From CAYJLW01 sp964370965 (lineage in GTDB: Bacteria > Actinomycetota > Acidimicrobiia > UBA2766), in contig CAYJLW010000002.1 of assembly GCA_964370965.1 (NCBI GenBank), positions 89,478 to 153,477 on the forward strand: a stretch of 64,000 nucleotides of DNA, written 5' to 3'. The position numbers were made by a program, and so were the translations under genes. This document shows, piece by piece, positions 63,839-64,000 of the stretch. Every line of letters starts with the position of its first letter. Positions within the stretch are counted from its first letter, which is position 1. Under the pieces are notes generated by a model that worked only from the letters and a program-made list of their open reading frames with translations, did no database searches and was not told where the DNA came from.

Positions 63839-63934
63839 GTCCGGCGAGTGTAGGGGCGGGGCAGCGACCGGACCCGGCACCGTTCTGGGGGGCGGCGACC
63901 GGGGCCACGGGGTCTGATGCCGCCTCCTCAATCT

Positions 63935-63970
63935 GATGCTGTTGTCCCGGAATACCGGGACAACAGCATC
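63935..63970. repeat. Perfect 16-bp inverted repeat at the window end
   Basis: gatgctgttgtcccgg / ccgggacaacagcatc with loop aata. The sequence tctgatgc occurs again 20 bp upstream (63913). It could be a strong hairpin terminator, a REP-like element or a mobile-element end. No transposase gene is visible in the remaining 30 bp. Confidence 0.75.
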
Positions 63971-64000
63971 CCCGTGTTGTGATGGGTCCGCCGGATGGGG

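Overview
The window is high-GC DNA (roughly 70% by eye) with dense, overlapping genes, many GTG starts and several apparently leaderless genes. This points to the Actinomycetota. The conserved gene order alaS-ruvX-mltG-aroE ... aroC-aroK-aroB-aroQ-pepQ-efp-nusB is the actinobacterial one. The combination with type IV pilus genes, many acyl-CoA genes and DUF6777 suggests Acidimicrobiia or a related uncultured lineage (inference). Two runs of N show a draft, probably metagenome-derived, assembly.

Layout. (1) 1-5250: pyrB (cut by the left edge) and pyrR on the minus strand with a PyrR-binding leader. An acyl-CoA synthetase and a glycosyltransferase lie on plus. Then come a helix-hairpin-helix-like gene split by a false scaffold gap, and nusB. 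(2) 5251-10154: efp, an M24 peptidase and four shikimate genes in one overlapping operon. (3) 10234-11135: a ribbon-helix-helix gene and a toxin-antitoxin pair under a palindromic promoter. (4) 11285-23759: a complete-looking type IV pilus locus (Roadblock protein, DUF4388 protein, PilB, PilT, PilC, two pilins, PilD, PilM, PilN, PilO, PilP-like). A cyclic-di-GMP-I riboswitch precedes the first pilin gene. (5) 23890-35980: purE, aroE, mltG, ruvX, alaS, a phosphoglycerate mutase, a thiolase, a methyltransferase, a lipoprotein and uvrA with an SOS box. (6) 36056-36164: a poly-G/N assembly scar. (7) 36237-42736: an FAD oxidase and ThDP enzyme pair, a secreted repeat protein, a zinc-ribbon/DUF6777 pair and a crotonase, all on plus. 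(8) 42744-48145: a four-gene operon (acetoacetate-decarboxylase-like, acyl-CoA dehydrogenase, large molybdopterin oxidoreductase, TetR) with a strong promoter carrying a perfect palindrome. (9) 48186-55615: two SDRs, an XRE/nucleotidyltransferase toxin-antitoxin pair, an acyl-CoA synthetase and two thiolase-like/DUF35 pairs. Two KstR-like operator candidates suggest steroid- or lipid-type catabolism. (10) 55690-64000: two paralogous HExxH proteins, uvrB, an Ala/Pro-rich protein, a histidine kinase, a HAD protein and a perfect inverted repeat.

Recurring signals. Genes are coupled by NTGA stop/start overlaps. In four places (pyrB, a glycosyltransferase, ruvX, a methyltransferase) the only sensible start is CTG inside CTGA. 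Six genes have a TAnnnT hexamer exactly 6 nt before ATG/GTG, the geometry of leaderless transcription. I saw no rRNA, tRNA, CRISPR array or complete insertion sequence.
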